A stretch of 64,000 bases of DNA from Methylibium petroleiphilum PM1 (GCF_000015725.1 NC_008825.1:2294001-2358000), one strand, 5' to 3'. Counted from the stretch's first letter, positions 31,466 through 40,379 are shown. Translations and numbers: made by a program. Notes: generated by a model not told the origin, from the sequence alone.

Positions 31466-33256
31466 TCAGAACGTGCGGACCTTGGGGGGGATCGACTCGA
31501 CCGACATCGGCTTGAGGTTGACCGGCTTGTAGTCGAGCCGGTTGCCATCGCTGTACCAGAGGGTGTGCTTCATCCACACGGCATCGTTGCGGCCGTTCGG
31601 ATGCTCGGGCGTGTCGCCGTAGTCGTTGACCGTGTGCGCGCCCCGGCTTTCCTTGCGGGCCGCGGCCGACACGATGGTGGCCTGCGCCGCCTCGATCAGG
31701 TTCTCGACTTCCAGCGCCTCGATGCGGGCGGTGTTGAAGACCTTGGACTTGTCCTTCAGCGCGATGCTCCGCACGCGCTCGGCCACCGCGGCCATCTTGG
31801 TCACGCCCTCGTCGAGCATCGCCTGGGTGCGGAACACGCCGGCGTGCTGCTGCATCGTCGTGCGGATGTCGTTGGCCACATCCTGGGCGTACTCGCCGCT
31901 GCTGCTGCCGTCGAGGCGCGCCAGGCGTGCCAGCGTGCGATCGGCAGCATCGGCGGGCAGGGACTTGTGCAGCTTGTTCTTCTGATTGAACTCGACGATG
32001 TGGTTGCCCGCCGCGCGGCCGAACACCAGCAGGTCGAGCAGCGAGTTCGTGCCCAGCCGGTTGGCGCCGTGCACGCTGACGCAGGCGCACTCGCCGACCG
32101 CATAGAGGCCGTTGACGATGTCGTTGGGCTTGCCGTTGTTCGGCACCACCACCTGGCCGTGAACGTTCGTCGGGATGCCACCCATCTGGTAGTGGATGGT
32201 CGGCACGACCGGGATCGGCTCCTTCGTGATGTCGACGTTCGCGAAGTTGTGGCCGATCTCGAACACGCTCGGCAGGCGCTTCATGATCGTCTCGCCGCCG
32301 AGGTGGGTCATGTCGAGCTGGATGTAGTCCTTGTTCGGACCGCAGCCGCGCCCTTCCTTGATCTCCTGGTCCATGCAGCGCGACACGAAGTCGCGCGGCG
32401 CCAGGTCCTTCAGCGTCGGCGCGTAGCGCTCCATGAAGCGCTCGCCGTTGCTGTTGCGCAGGATCGCGCCTTCGCCACGACAGCCTTCCGTCAGCAGCAC
32501 GCCAGCGTTGTGCACCCCGGTCGGGTGGAACTGCCAGAACTCCATGTCCTCCAGAGGGATGCCGGCACGAGCCGCCATGCCCAGGCCGTCGCCGGTGTTG
32601 ATGAAGGCGTTGGTGCTGGCCGCGAAGATGCGACCCGCCCCACCGGTGGCGAGCAGCACGGTCTTGCCTTGCAGCACGTGGACGTCACCGGTCTCCATCT
32701 CGAGCGCGGTGACGCCGACCACGTCGCCGTCAGCGTCGCAGATCAGGTCGAGCGCCATCCACTCGACGAAGAACTGCGTGCGCGCCTTGACGTTCTGCTG
32801 GTACAGCGTGTGCAGCATCGCGTGGCCGGTGCGGTCGGCCGCGGCGCAGGCGCGCTGCACCGGCTTCTCGCCGTAGTTCGCGGTGTGGCCGCCGAACGGG
32901 CGCTGGTAGATCGTGCCGTCCGGGTTGCGGTCGAACGGCATGCCGAAATGCTCGAGCTCGTAGACGACCTTGGGCGCTTCGCGGCACATGAACTCGATCG
33001 CGTCCTGGTCGCCGAGCCAGTCGGAGCCCTTGACGGTGTCGAAGAAGTGGTAGTGCCAGTTGTCCTCGGACATGTTGCCGAGCGAGGCGCCGATGCCGCC
33101 TTGCGCCGCGACGGTGTGCGAGCGGGTCGGGAACACCTTGGACAGCACGGCCACGTTCAGGCCGGCACGAGCGAGTTGCAGCGAGGCGCGCATGCCGGAG
33201 CCACCGGCTCCGACGATGACGACGTCGAACTTGCGGGTCGGAAGCTTGGTTGTCAT
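31466..33256 (-). CDS. sdhA: Succinate dehydrogenase flavoprotein subunit
   Basis: Oxidises succinate at covalently bound FAD on the inner face of the membrane. 596 residues from the ATG at 33256. FDVVIVGAGGSGMRASL is the FAD Rossmann loop. RSHTVAAQGGIGA holds the His that binds FAD. RPFGGHT is near residue 125, and a C-terminal HGANRLGTNSLLDL motif is present. It overlaps nothing but lies four bases after sdhD, so it is co-translated. Confidence 0.97.
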   Translation of the reverse strand: MTTKLPTRKFDVVIVGAGGSGMRASLQLARAGLNVAVLSKVFPTRSHTVAAQGGIGASLGNMSEDNWHYHFFDTVKGSDWLGDQDAIEFMCREAPKVVYELEHFGMPFDRNPDGTIYQRPFGGHTANYGEKPVQRACAAADRTGHAMLHTLYQQNVKARTQFFVEWMALDLICDADGDVVGVTALEMETGDVHVLQGKTVLLATGGAGRIFAASTNAFINTGDGLGMAARAGIPLEDMEFWQFHPTGVHNAGVLLTEGCRGEGAILRNSNGERFMERYAPTLKDLAPRDFVSRCMDQEIKEGRGCGPNKDYIQLDMTHLGGETIMKRLPSVFEIGHNFANVDITKEPIPVVPTIHYQMGGIPTNVHGQVVVPNNGKPNDIVNGLYAVGECACVSVHGANRLGTNSLLDLLVFGRAAGNHIVEFNQKNKLHKSLPADAADRTLARLARLDGSSSGEYAQDVANDIRTTMQQHAGVFRTQAMLDEGVTKMAAVAERVRSIALKDKSKVFNTARIEALEVENLIEAAQATIVSAAARKESRGAHTVNDYGDTPEHPNGRNDAVWMKHTLWYSDGNRLDYKPVNLKPMSVESIPPKVRTF

Positions 33257-33260
33257 GGTG

Positions 33261-33623
33261 TCACAGCCTCCACAGCACTTGGATCGCCCAGCCGGCACAA
33301 CCGACCAGCCACGAGATCGTCAACACCTGCAGCAGCAGGCGCACCCCGACCGGCTTGACGTAGTCCATCCAGATGTCGCGCACGCCGACCCAGGCGTGCC
33401 AGGCCAGCGACACGATGACGACGAAGGTCAGCACCTTCATCCACTGCGACGAGAAGATGCCGGCCCAGCGTTCGTAGCCCATCGGCGCGCCGAACAGCAC
33501 CTGAGCGATCAGCACGATGGTGAAGATCGCCATCAGCGCGGCCGTGACGCGCTGGCTGAGCCAGTCGCGCAGACCGTAGTGCGCACCGACGACGATGCGC
33601 TTGGATCCGTAGTTCTGTGTCAT
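33261..33623 (-). CDS. sdhD: Succinate dehydrogenase membrane anchor subunit
   Basis: 120-residue anchor with three membrane helices (about 26-45, 57-80, 93-117). The second helix holds WHAWVGVRDIWMDYVKP, the conserved His and Asp-Tyr of SdhD that meet heme b and quinone. The N-terminus (GAHYGLRDWLSQRVTA) carries the Arg of the quinone site. It sits 43 bases after sdhC. Confidence 0.93.
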   Translation of the reverse strand: MTQNYGSKRIVVGAHYGLRDWLSQRVTAALMAIFTIVLIAQVLFGAPMGYERWAGIFSSQWMKVLTFVVIVSLAWHAWVGVRDIWMDYVKPVGVRLLLQVLTISWLVGCAGWAIQVLWRL

Positions 33624-33666
33624 GTTGATCGATCCGCGTTGCCTCAGATTTCTCGTTCTTCTCTTG

Positions 33667-34107
33667 TCAGTACCAGCCGAACAGCTTACCCATCAGCGCC
33701 AGCGTCAGCAGCGTGCTCAGGCCCAGGGTGATCAGGGCCGAGCGGTGCCCCGCCTCCTTGCTGACGGCATGCGTCACGTCCATCCACAGATGGCGCACGC
33801 CGGCGATGAAGTGCAGCAGGTAGGCCCAGATCAGGGCCAGCGCCACCAGCTTGACGAACCAGCCCGGCACGAAGCCGATCCCGGCGACGAAGGCACTGGT
33901 GAAGGTCTCGTAGGAGATTTCGGAGCTCAGGCTGGTGTCGAACAGCCAGACGATGAAGGGCAACAGCAGGAACATGATCGCGCCGCTGATGCGGTGCAGG
34001 ATCGACACGATGCCGGCAGGGGGCAGCCGGTAGCCGATGATCTGGCTGACGTGGATGTTGCGGTGGACCGGACGCGGCCGGCCTGCTTTCACGGTGGTCT
34101 CTGCCAT
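33667..34107 (-). CDS. sdhC: Succinate dehydrogenase cytochrome b556 subunit
   Basis: Membrane subunit with three helices that holds heme b and the ubiquinone site. About 146 residues. IVSILHRISGAIMFLLLP holds the conserved Ser/Arg quinone residues, and LLHFIAGVRHLWMD the heme-ligand His. Two ATG codons are possible, 34113 and 34107; the second is preferred because AAGG lies nine bases before it. First gene of the sdh operon; a 15-bp palindrome lies upstream at 34134-34148. Confidence 0.94.
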   Translation of the reverse strand: MAETTVKAGRPRPVHRNIHVSQIIGYRLPPAGIVSILHRISGAIMFLLLPFIVWLFDTSLSSEISYETFTSAFVAGIGFVPGWFVKLVALALIWAYLLHFIAGVRHLWMDVTHAVSKEAGHRSALITLGLSTLLTLALMGKLFGWY

Positions 34108-34133
34108 ACCCATTTACCTTGTTCTGGTCTGTG

Positions 34134-34148
34134 AAACTCGGCGAGTTT
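34134..34148. promoter_or_regulatory. Palindrome upstream of sdhC, candidate operator
   Basis: AAACTCG (34134-34140) and CGAGTTT (34142-34148) are perfect inverted arms around one base, in an otherwise A/T-richer promoter region 26 bases ahead of the sdhC start. Its position suggests control of the sdhCDABE-gltA transcript. It does not match the palindrome beside mdh, so another factor may bind it. Confidence 0.45.
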
Positions 34149-34221
34149 ATTGCATTGTTGCATCGCAGCAGACGGATGCTCGCCGGCGAACATCCGACGC
34201 GCGATTCTGTTCCGTTCCGGT

Positions 34222-34998
34222 TCAGCTCAACTCGTTCCTGTAGTGATGGAGCGTCGTGTCGTACAGCCCGCGGCGCAGTTCCACCGGCCGGTCCCCGTAG
34301 GTCAGCGTGCGCCGCTCCACGCTCAGCAGAGGTGCGCCGAGCGCCACCTGCAGCAACTCGGCCTCGACGGCCATCGCGGCCACCGCCCTCAGCTTTTCTT
34401 CGGCACGGATCATCCGAACACCGAATTCCGCTTCGAAGGTGGCGTACAACGCGCCGCGCGAATCGGCCAGCCGTTCGGCCGTGAGCCCCCTGAACAGCGC
34501 GCCGTTGAGCCAAATGTCGTCCAGCACCACCGGGCGGCCGCCGAACGACAGCAGGCGCCTGACCTGGATCACCGTCTCGCCAGCCTTCAACTCCAGCGCA
34601 CGCGCGACCTCGGCCGGCGCCCGGACGCGCCGACAATCGAGGAAGCGGCGCTCCACGGCGCCGACCTTGCCCTCTGCATCGGGAACCAGACGCAGGAAGC
34701 GGTACTGCACCTGCTGCTCCGCGTGGGTCGCGACGAAGGTCCCCTTGCCCTGGCGGCGAACAACCAGGTTCTCGGTGGCGAGTTCATCGATCGCCTTGCG
34801 CACCGTCCCCTGGCTGACCTTGTAGCGTGCCGCAAGTTCGATCTCGCTCGGAATAGCCTCGCCGGGGCGCCACTCGCCGCCCTGCAGGCTGCGCGTGATC
34901 AGCGCCTTGATCTGCTGATACAGCGGACTGAAGGCCGGCCCCGACACCTCGAGCGACGTGTCTTCCGCAGACAGGGGGGGAGGCAGCGCGTTGGCCAT
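34222..34998 (-). CDS. GntR/HutC-family transcriptional regulator with UTRA domain
   Basis: 258-residue regulator. The winged helix-turn-helix is at about 22-92: PLYQQIKALITRSL, then PSEIELAARYKVSQGTVRKA and LVVRRQGKGTFV. The UTRA ligand-binding domain (about 110-250) ends in RRTLTYGDRPVELRRGLY, a typical HutC/FarR C-terminal strand pair. It sits between sdhC (same strand, downstream) and divergent mdh. Its likely role is TCA-cycle control sensed by a small organic acid; this is inferred from position only. The best operator candidate is the perfect palindrome at 35051-35068. Confidence 0.92.
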   Translation of the reverse strand: MANALPPPLSAEDTSLEVSGPAFSPLYQQIKALITRSLQGGEWRPGEAIPSEIELAARYKVSQGTVRKAIDELATENLVVRRQGKGTFVATHAEQQVQYRFLRLVPDAEGKVGAVERRFLDCRRVRAPAEVARALELKAGETVIQVRRLLSFGGRPVVLDDIWLNGALFRGLTAERLADSRGALYATFEAEFGVRMIRAEEKLRAVAAMAVEAELLQVALGAPLLSVERRTLTYGDRPVELRRGLYDTTLHHYRNELS

Positions 34999-35050
34999 GC
35001 GGCGGATTGCATCACAGCGCGCCCCGGATCGTCCACAAAACCGATGAAAG

Positions 35051-35068
35051 ATGTCTTATATAAGACAT
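35051..35068. promoter_or_regulatory. 18-bp perfect palindrome, likely GntR-family operator
   Basis: ATGTCTTATATAAGACAT is a perfect 18-bp palindrome lying 53 bases upstream of the regulator start and 131 bases upstream of mdh. It is A/T-rich in a G+C-rich genome. HutC-type GntR proteins bind short palindromes of this size, often in their own promoter. It could serve divergent control of the regulator and mdh. Confidence 0.7.
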
Positions 35069-35198
35069 AAGATTCGGCGAATCCTGCGGCAGCAGCATCG
35101 ATTGCTTCTACACTCGCAGTCGTGTGCCGGTCTTCGTCACGTCTTTGACGTACGCAACCCGGCCCCCCATCTCACGACCCTACCTCCGGAGCTTCGAC

Positions 35199-36185
35199 AT
35201 GAGCAAGAAACCCGTCCGCGTGGCCGTCACCGGTGCTGCTGGCCAGATCGGCTACGCCCTGCTGTTCCGCATCGCCTCCGGCGAGATGCTGGGCAAGGAC
35301 CAGCCCGTGATCCTGCAGTTGCTCGAGATCCCGGACGAGAAGGCCCAGAAGGCGCTGAAGGGCGTGATGATGGAACTGGAAGACTGCGCCTTCCCGCTGC
35401 TGGCCGGCATGGAGGCCCACGGCGACCCCATGACCGCCTTCAAGGATGCCGACTACGCGCTGCTCGTCGGCTCGCGTCCGCGCGGCCCGGGCATGGAGCG
35501 TGCCGAGCTGCTGTCGATCAACGGCGCCATTTTTACCGCGCAGGGCAAGGCGCTGAACGCCGTGGCCTCACGCAACGTCAAGGTGCTGGTGGTCGGTAAC
35601 CCGGCCAACACCAACGCCTACATCGCGATGAAGGCCGCACCCGACCTGCCGCGCAAGAACTTCACCGCGATGCTGCGCCTTGACCACAACCGCGCCGCCT
35701 CGCAGATTGCCGCCAAGACCGGCAAGCCGGTGTCGTCGATCAAGCAGCTGGCCGTGTGGGGCAACCATTCGCCCACGATGTATGCCGACTACCGCTTCGC
35801 CACCATCGATGGCGCCTCGGTGAAGGACATGATCAACGACCAGGTCTGGAACAAGGACGTGTTCCTGCCGACGGTCGGCAAGCGCGGCGCGGCGATCATC
35901 GAGGCCCGTGGCCTGTCGTCGGCGGCGTCGGCAGCCAATGCGGCAATCGACCACATGCGCGACTGGGCCCTGGGCACCAATGGCGCCTGGGTCACGATGG
36001 GCGTCCCGTCGAACGGCGAATACGGTATCCCGAAGGACGTGATGTTCGGCTTCCCGGTCACCTGCGCCAACGGCGAGTACAAGATCGTCGACGGCCTCGC
36101 GATCGACGCGTTCTCGCAGGAATGCATCAACAAGACCCTGGCCGAACTGCAGGGAGAACAGGACGGCGTCAAGCACCTGATCTGA
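35199..36185 (+). CDS. mdh: Malate dehydrogenase
   Basis: NAD-dependent interconversion of malate and oxaloacetate. 328 residues from the ATG at 35199; the lactate/malate dehydrogenase type without a quinone. [19 protein letters not shown] is the NAD loop. [13 protein letters not shown] holds the substrate-binding loop arginines, RLDHNRA the catalytic Asp, and [13 protein letters not shown] the catalytic His. It is divergent from the GntR gene and terminated by the hairpin at 36210. Confidence 0.97.
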   Translation: MSKKPVRVAVTGAAGQIGYALLFRIASGEMLGKDQPVILQLLEIPDEKAQKALKGVMMELEDCAFPLLAGMEAHGDPMTAFKDADYALLVGSRPRGPGMERAELLSINGAIFTAQGKALNAVASRNVKVLVVGNPANTNAYIAMKAAPDLPRKNFTAMLRLDHNRAASQIAAKTGKPVSSIKQLAVWGNHSPTMYADYRFATIDGASVKDMINDQVWNKDVFLPTVGKRGAAIIEARGLSSAASAANAAIDHMRDWALGTNGAWVTMGVPSNGEYGIPKDVMFGFPVTCANGEYKIVDGLAIDAFSQECINKTLAELQGEQDGVKHLI

Positions 36186-36209
36186 TCCGGCCCGCAGCGC
36201 CGCCCCGAG

Positions 36210-36242
36210 AGGCCGATCCCGTTGCTCGGGTCGGCCTTTTTC
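36210..36242 (+). terminator. Rho-independent terminator after mdh
   Basis: The stem AGGCCGA (36210-36216) pairs with TCGGCCT (36231-36237), extended by CCCG/CGGG inside, and is followed by TTTTTC. It lies 25 bases after the mdh stop and 36 bases before the next gene on the same strand. Confidence 0.85.
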
Positions 36243-36277
36243 ATTCCGCCTCGCTGTTCCCGCATGGAGCCCTCGCG

Positions 36278-37291
36278 ATGAGCCGCCCCCGCATCCACCC
36301 GCTGCAGGCGCTGTTCGGCGCCCACGAACACCGGCCGGATCTGCCGGTCTGCGACCACTACGCCGGCGTCGAGCCGCGCATGCGCAAGGCCCTGGCGCTG
36401 CAGGCTGACATGGCCGACACCGCGCTGTTCGACGTGACGCTCGACCTCGAGGACGGCGCCCCGGTCGGCGGCGAACCAGAGCACGCACGGCTCGCCGCGG
36501 AGTTGGTGTCGAGCGCCGCCAACCGCCACGGCCGCGTCGGGGTGCGTGTCCACCCCTACCCTCACCCGAGTTTCGCGGATGACGTGCGCAGCCTGCTGGC
36601 CGGCGCCGGCGAGCGGCTGGCCTACCTCATGATCCCGAAGGCGCAGGGCGTGGAAGAGCTGCGCGACGCCATCGCCGCCATCGAAGCGACCCGCCGCGAG
36701 CAGGGCCTGGCGCGCGCGGTCCCGGTGCATGCGCTGGTCGAAACGCACGGCGCGCTGCGCGACGTGCAGGCGATCGCGGCACTGCCGGCGATCGAATCCC
36801 TGTCCTTCGGGTTGATGGACTTCGTCTCGGCGCACCACGGCGCGATCCCTGCCTTCGGCATGAGCCTGGCGGGGCAGTTCAGCCATCCGCTGGTGCTGCG
36901 TGCCAAGCTGGAGATCTCGGCTGCCTGCCACGCGGCCGGCAAGCTGCCCTCGCACTGCGTGGTCACCGAGTACAGCGACACGCAGGCCATCGCGCAGGCT
37001 GCCACGCGTGCGTCGCGCGAGCTGGGCTACGCGCGCATGTGGAGCATCCACCCCAACCAGATCCGACCCATCGTCGAGGCCTTCGCCCCGGTGCCGGCCG
37101 AGATCGAGGCGGCTCTCGACATCCTGCTGGCCGCCCAGGCCGCCGATTGGGCCCCGATCGCGCACCGCGGCCTGCTGCAGGACCGTGCGAGCTATCGCTA
37201 CCACTGGCACGTGCTGGAGCGTGCCGCCCGCACCGGGCGCTCGCTGCCCGACACGGCGCGCTCGGCCTTCTTCGCCACCGCCGCGGCCTGA
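36278..37291 (+). CDS. HpcH/HpaI aldolase/citrate lyase beta-like protein
   Basis: 337-residue TIM-barrel CoA-ester lyase relative (CitE family). Metal and CoA-site motifs are visible: TLDLEDGAP (about 49-57), RVHPYPHP, a lysine in YLMIPKAQG (about 112-120), ALVETHGAL (catalytic-site Glu), [13 protein letters not shown] and [14 protein letters not shown]. Relatives cleave malyl-CoA, citramalyl-CoA or citryl-CoA. The exact substrate is unknown, though adjacency to mdh suggests a C4/C5 acid role. It lies just past the mdh terminator, so it may depend on read-through or its own promoter. Confidence 0.88.
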   Translation: MSRPRIHPLQALFGAHEHRPDLPVCDHYAGVEPRMRKALALQADMADTALFDVTLDLEDGAPVGGEPEHARLAAELVSSAANRHGRVGVRVHPYPHPSFADDVRSLLAGAGERLAYLMIPKAQGVEELRDAIAAIEATRREQGLARAVPVHALVETHGALRDVQAIAALPAIESLSFGLMDFVSAHHGAIPAFGMSLAGQFSHPLVLRAKLEISAACHAAGKLPSHCVVTEYSDTQAIAQAATRASRELGYARMWSIHPNQIRPIVEAFAPVPAEIEAALDILLAAQAADWAPIAHRGLLQDRASYRYHWHVLERAARTGRSLPDTARSAFFATAAA

Positions 37292-37318
37292 GCCACCCGC
37301 GGCCACACGGCGCGGCAC

Positions 37319-37525
37319 TCAGTGCGCGCAGAGCGCCAGCACCATCGGCGTGGCGTACTCGCGGCCGACCACGGCGCGCGCATAGAGGTAGTTGTGACGA
37401 GCCTGCTCGCTCAGCGCGTCGAGCTGCACGTGGCCCTGCGCGTCGCAGGGAAAGCTCAGCGCCCGGCCTTCCCTGAACAGCGACTGGAAGCGGATCTCGT
37501 AGCGGGTGACGGAGAGGGAGCTCAT
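37319..37525 (-). CDS. Conserved hypothetical protein, 68 aa
   Basis: Not assigned to a named family. The ATG at 37525 has AGGAGG seven bases upstream. The protein has a compact alpha/beta appearance: RYEIRFQSLFREGRALSFPCDAQ-type start, then DALSEQARHNYLYARAVVG and a short tail. The FPCDAQGHV segment suggests a small beta-hairpin. It converges on the CitE-like gene, 27 bases away. Probably a cytoplasmic protein of unknown role common in this order. Confidence 0.75.
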   Translation of the reverse strand: MSSLSVTRYEIRFQSLFREGRALSFPCDAQGHVQLDALSEQARHNYLYARAVVGREYATPMVLALCAH

Positions 37526-37741
37526 GCGTCGGCCTCCTGCGGCTTCGACGCCCCGCATCTCCCGGACCCTCCACCGCGTGGAGCCGACCGGCCTTGCGGA
37601 CGCAGGGCTTCGTGTCTCCTCAACGCGCTCGCAGGAACAACGTTGACCCTCTCCAGAACGTAACGCAGCCGCGGGCGCCCACCCTGTCGAGTGGACGCCC
37701 GCGACACCGTCGTGCCCGGCGGCTGCCGGGTCGTTCGGGGA

Positions 37742-38242
37742 TCAGCTCTTGGCCGGTTCGATGGTGAGCTGGTTGTCGACGCTCACCACGCCCTTGACCG
37801 CCATCGCGAGCTGGGTCGCACGTTCGCGCGAGGCGCTGTCCGGCGCCGTGCCGCGCAACGCCACCTTGCCGTCGGCGGTGTCGACATCGATCTTCAGCGC
37901 GCTCAGCTTCGGATCCTTCGCCAGTTCGGCATTGACCGTCGTGGTGATCATGGCGTCGCCGACCTTGTCGCCGACCTCGGCCGCCGCGTTCTTGGTCGCC
38001 TGGGTGGCGTCCTGGGCGGCGCCCTTCACGGCGTTGGCAGCGTTGTCCATGCCGCGCTCGGCGCTGGCCTGCGCCTGATCGACCTTCTGCTCCATGCGCT
38101 GCTCGGACTGGGCCACGCCCGCGCCGCTGTCGGCCGGCGCCTGGGCCTGTTCGGTGTTGCGATTGCATCCGGCCAGCGCCAGGGCGGCCAGCAGCACGGT
38201 GGAAGCAGACATCGTGGTGAGGGTGCGTGAACTCATCTTCAT
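37742..38242 (-). CDS. BON-domain lipoprotein (OsmY-like)
   Basis: 166-residue envelope lipoprotein. The signal peptide ends in a lipobox (LALAGC, Cys 26). Next is an Ala/Gln-rich coiled segment (QSEQRMEQKVDQAQASAERG; DNAANAVKGAAQDATQATK) like those of stress-induced periplasmic proteins. One BON domain fills about 95-160 (DAMITTTVNAELAKDPKLS; GKVALRGTAPDSASRERA; GVVSVDNQLTI). BON domains bind membranes and are common in osmotic-shock proteins such as OsmY. A hairpin without T tract lies after the stop (37671-37702). Confidence 0.88.
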   Translation of the reverse strand: MKMSSRTLTTMSASTVLLAALALAGCNRNTEQAQAPADSGAGVAQSEQRMEQKVDQAQASAERGMDNAANAVKGAAQDATQATKNAAAEVGDKVGDAMITTTVNAELAKDPKLSALKIDVDTADGKVALRGTAPDSASRERATQLAMAVKGVVSVDNQLTIEPAKS

Positions 38243-38514
38243 CTCTATCTCCTTGAAAAGCGGGAGGGCATTGCCTGCAGCAGGGCCCGGACATCGCGAG
38301 GGGCCGAAGACACCGACTCGCGTCGTTGCGATGTAGACAGCTTAGGAACGGCGGGGGCCCCTCACCATCGGCGCTCACCGCGCAGTGTTGTCGGACGATT
38401 CCCACGCCCCCGCCGCGGCATCCCGCCACGGCGGCAGGGCGCCGCGCTAGCATCGCCGGCGGCCGCCCTGCCGGGGGCGCGACGCAGAACCTCTTCCCGG
38501 CCGAGGAGAAGCTG

Positions 38515-38895
38515 GTGGGCAAGACGCAAGAGCGCGACCGATCGATCCGGCTGCTGCTCGCCGCGTGCGCGGCGGGCTGGGTGGGCAGCGCCGCTGCCGC
38601 AACCGAGGCGTGGCCGGTGGCCGGCCGGCAGGGGATCATCCGCTCGGTGATCGTGCCGGCCGACCTGGCCGGCCAGCGGGAGGCCTATCAGCCGCAGATC
38701 GACAGCCTGTGTGCCGGTGCCGAAACCTGCTTTCTCAACTTCTACACCAACACCACCGGCGCGCCTCTGGCGGTGCCGCTGCCGGATGCGATCGCAAACG
38801 AGCCCACCGCCATCCTGAGACGTTCGGCCAAGCAGGGGGTCGACGGCTTTCGCTGGAGCTGCCGCCTGAAGAAGCCCGAACCGGACTGCTACTAG
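38515..38895 (+). CDS. Secreted hypothetical protein with four cysteines
   Basis: 126 residues from the GTG at 38515, which has AGGAG six bases upstream. A Sec signal peptide spans about 1-29 (SIRLLLAACAAGWVGSAAAA). The mature part of some 97 residues contains Cys 66, 72, 116 and 125, a pattern that could give two disulfides. The segment GIIRSVIVPADLAGQREAY and the C-terminal SCRLKKPEPDCY look conserved but are not in any family I recognise. Divergent from the BON lipoprotein gene. Probably periplasmic. Confidence 0.7.
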   Translation: MGKTQERDRSIRLLLAACAAGWVGSAAAATEAWPVAGRQGIIRSVIVPADLAGQREAYQPQIDSLCAGAETCFLNFYTNTTGAPLAVPLPDAIANEPTAILRRSAKQGVDGFRWSCRLKKPEPDCY

Positions 38896-38957
38896 GAAGA
38901 AAAGCAGGACCGGGCCCCTGCGGGCGGGGACACGGGGCGCAGGCCCGACAATCGGGC

Positions 38958-40379
38958 ATGTCTCTGCCCCTCTCGAAAGACGCCCCGTCCGGCGCACCTC
39001 CCCTGCCCTTCAGCCAGCTGCCGCTGGCGCCCGCCGTGCTGGCCAATCTGGAGCAGCTCGGCTACCACAGCATGACGCCGGTCCAGGCCGCCACACTGCC
39101 GATCGCACTGGCGGGCCGCGACCTGATCGCCCAGGCCAAGACCGGGAGCGGCAAGACGGCTGCCTTCGCCCTGGCCCTTCTGGCGCGGCTCGATCCGCGC
39201 CGCCTCGACGTGCAGAGCCTGGTGCTGTGCCCGACGCGCGAACTCGCCGACCAGGTGACGCAGGAACTGCGCCGCCTGGCTCGCAGTCAAGAGAACACCA
39301 AGATCCTCACGCTGTGCGGCGGCGCCACGATGCGCCCGCAACTGGCCAGCCTGCAGCACGGCGCGCACATCGTCGTCGGCACGCCAGGTCGCATCATCGA
39401 CCACCTGGAGCGCGGCAGCCTCGCGCTCGCCTCGCTGAACACACTGGTGCTCGACGAAGCCGACCGCATGCTCGACATGGGCTTCTTCGACGACATCGCT
39501 GCCGTCGCCCGCCATTGCCCACCGCAGCGCCAGACACTGCTGTTCTCGGCCACCTACCCGGACGGCATCGCCCGGCTGAGCGCGCAGTTCCTGCGCCAGC
39601 CCGAGCATGTCCGGCTCGAATCGCAGCAGGACGCAGGCAAGATCCGCCAGCGCTTCTACGAGGTGACGGAAGAGCAGCGCCTGCACGCGGTCGGACTGCT
39701 GCTCGACCACTTCCGCCCCGCCAGCACGCTGGCGTTCTGCAACACCAAACAGCAGTGTCGCGACCTGGTGGCCGTGCTGAGCGCGCAAGGCGTGCAGGCG
39801 CTGGCGCTGCACGGCGATCTGGAGCAGCGCGAACGGGACCAGGTGCTGATGCAGTTCGCGAACCGCAGCTGTTCGGTGCTGGTGGCCACCGACGTCGCCG
39901 CGCGCGGCCTCGATGTCGAGCAACTCGAAGCGGTCGTCAACGTCGACATCTCGCCCGACCCGGAAGTGCACATCCACCGCATCGGCCGTACCGGCCGCGC
40001 CGATCAGGCCGGGTGGGCGCTCAGCCTGGCGACGCTCGACGAAATGCCCAGCGTGGCGAAGATCGATCAGTTGCAGGACCGGGAATCGGAATGGCACCCG
40101 CTGAGCGAACTCACGCCGTCCGGCGCCGGGCCCCTGGTGCCTCCGATGGTCACGCTGCAGATTCTGGGCGGCCGCAAGGAGAAGATCCGTCCCGGCGACG
40201 TGCTGGGCGCGCTGACCGGCGACGCCGGTCTGGCCGCCGCCCAGATCGGCAAGATCAACGTCACCGAATTCTCGACCTACGTGGCCGTCGAGCGCAGCAT
40301 CGCCAAGGAGGCGCTGCGCAAGCTCGACGGCGGCCGGGTCAAGGGCAAGAAGATCAAGGCACGCAGCCTTCAGGCATGA
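38958..40379 (+). CDS. dbpA: ATP-dependent RNA helicase DbpA
   Basis: DEAD-box helicase acting in 50S subunit assembly through 23S rRNA hairpin 92. 473 residues. Q motif (GYHSMTPVQ); Walker A AKTGSGKT (60-67); PTRELADQV; TPGRIIDHL; LDEADRMLDMGF (DEAD box); SATYP; ARGLDVEQ; and HRIGRTGRADQAG. The C-terminal DbpA RNA-binding domain is at about 400-473 (TLQILGGRKEKIRPGDVLGALTG; INVTEFSTYVAVE), which separates it from RhlE or RhlB. Its 3' end overlaps the convergent flavin-binding gene by 10 bases. Confidence 0.95.
   Translation: MSLPLSKDAPSGAPPLPFSQLPLAPAVLANLEQLGYHSMTPVQAATLPIALAGRDLIAQAKTGSGKTAAFALALLARLDPRRLDVQSLVLCPTRELADQVTQELRRLARSQENTKILTLCGGATMRPQLASLQHGAHIVVGTPGRIIDHLERGSLALASLNTLVLDEADRMLDMGFFDDIAAVARHCPPQRQTLLFSATYPDGIARLSAQFLRQPEHVRLESQQDAGKIRQRFYEVTEEQRLHAVGLLLDHFRPASTLAFCNTKQQCRDLVAVLSAQGVQALALHGDLEQRERDQVLMQFANRSCSVLVATDVAARGLDVEQLEAVVNVDISPDPEVHIHRIGRTGRADQAGWALSLATLDEMPSVAKIDQLQDRESEWHPLSELTPSGAGPLVPPMVTLQILGGRKEKIRPGDVLGALTGDAGLAAAQIGKINVTEFSTYVAVERSIAKEALRKLDGGRVKGKKIKARSLQA

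Noticed and set aside
31565-33358. A 597-codon open frame on the plus strand antisense to sdhA
   Set aside because: It is rich in His/Arg/Ala/Val with no family resemblance and lies wholly opposite a certain gene. In G+C-rich DNA such shadow frames stay open because stop codons are rare.
34150-35070. A long plus-strand frame over the GntR gene
   Set aside because: It has no recognisable domain, and the minus strand holds an intact winged-helix and UTRA protein.
37671-37702. GC-rich inverted repeat after the BON lipoprotein as a terminator
   Set aside because: The arms have mismatches and no T tract follows on either strand, so it was not listed as a terminator.
40370-40379. Overlap of dbpA and the convergent flavin-binding gene as an antisense control element
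   Set aside because: A 10-base tail overlap is common in compact genomes and shows no special structure.
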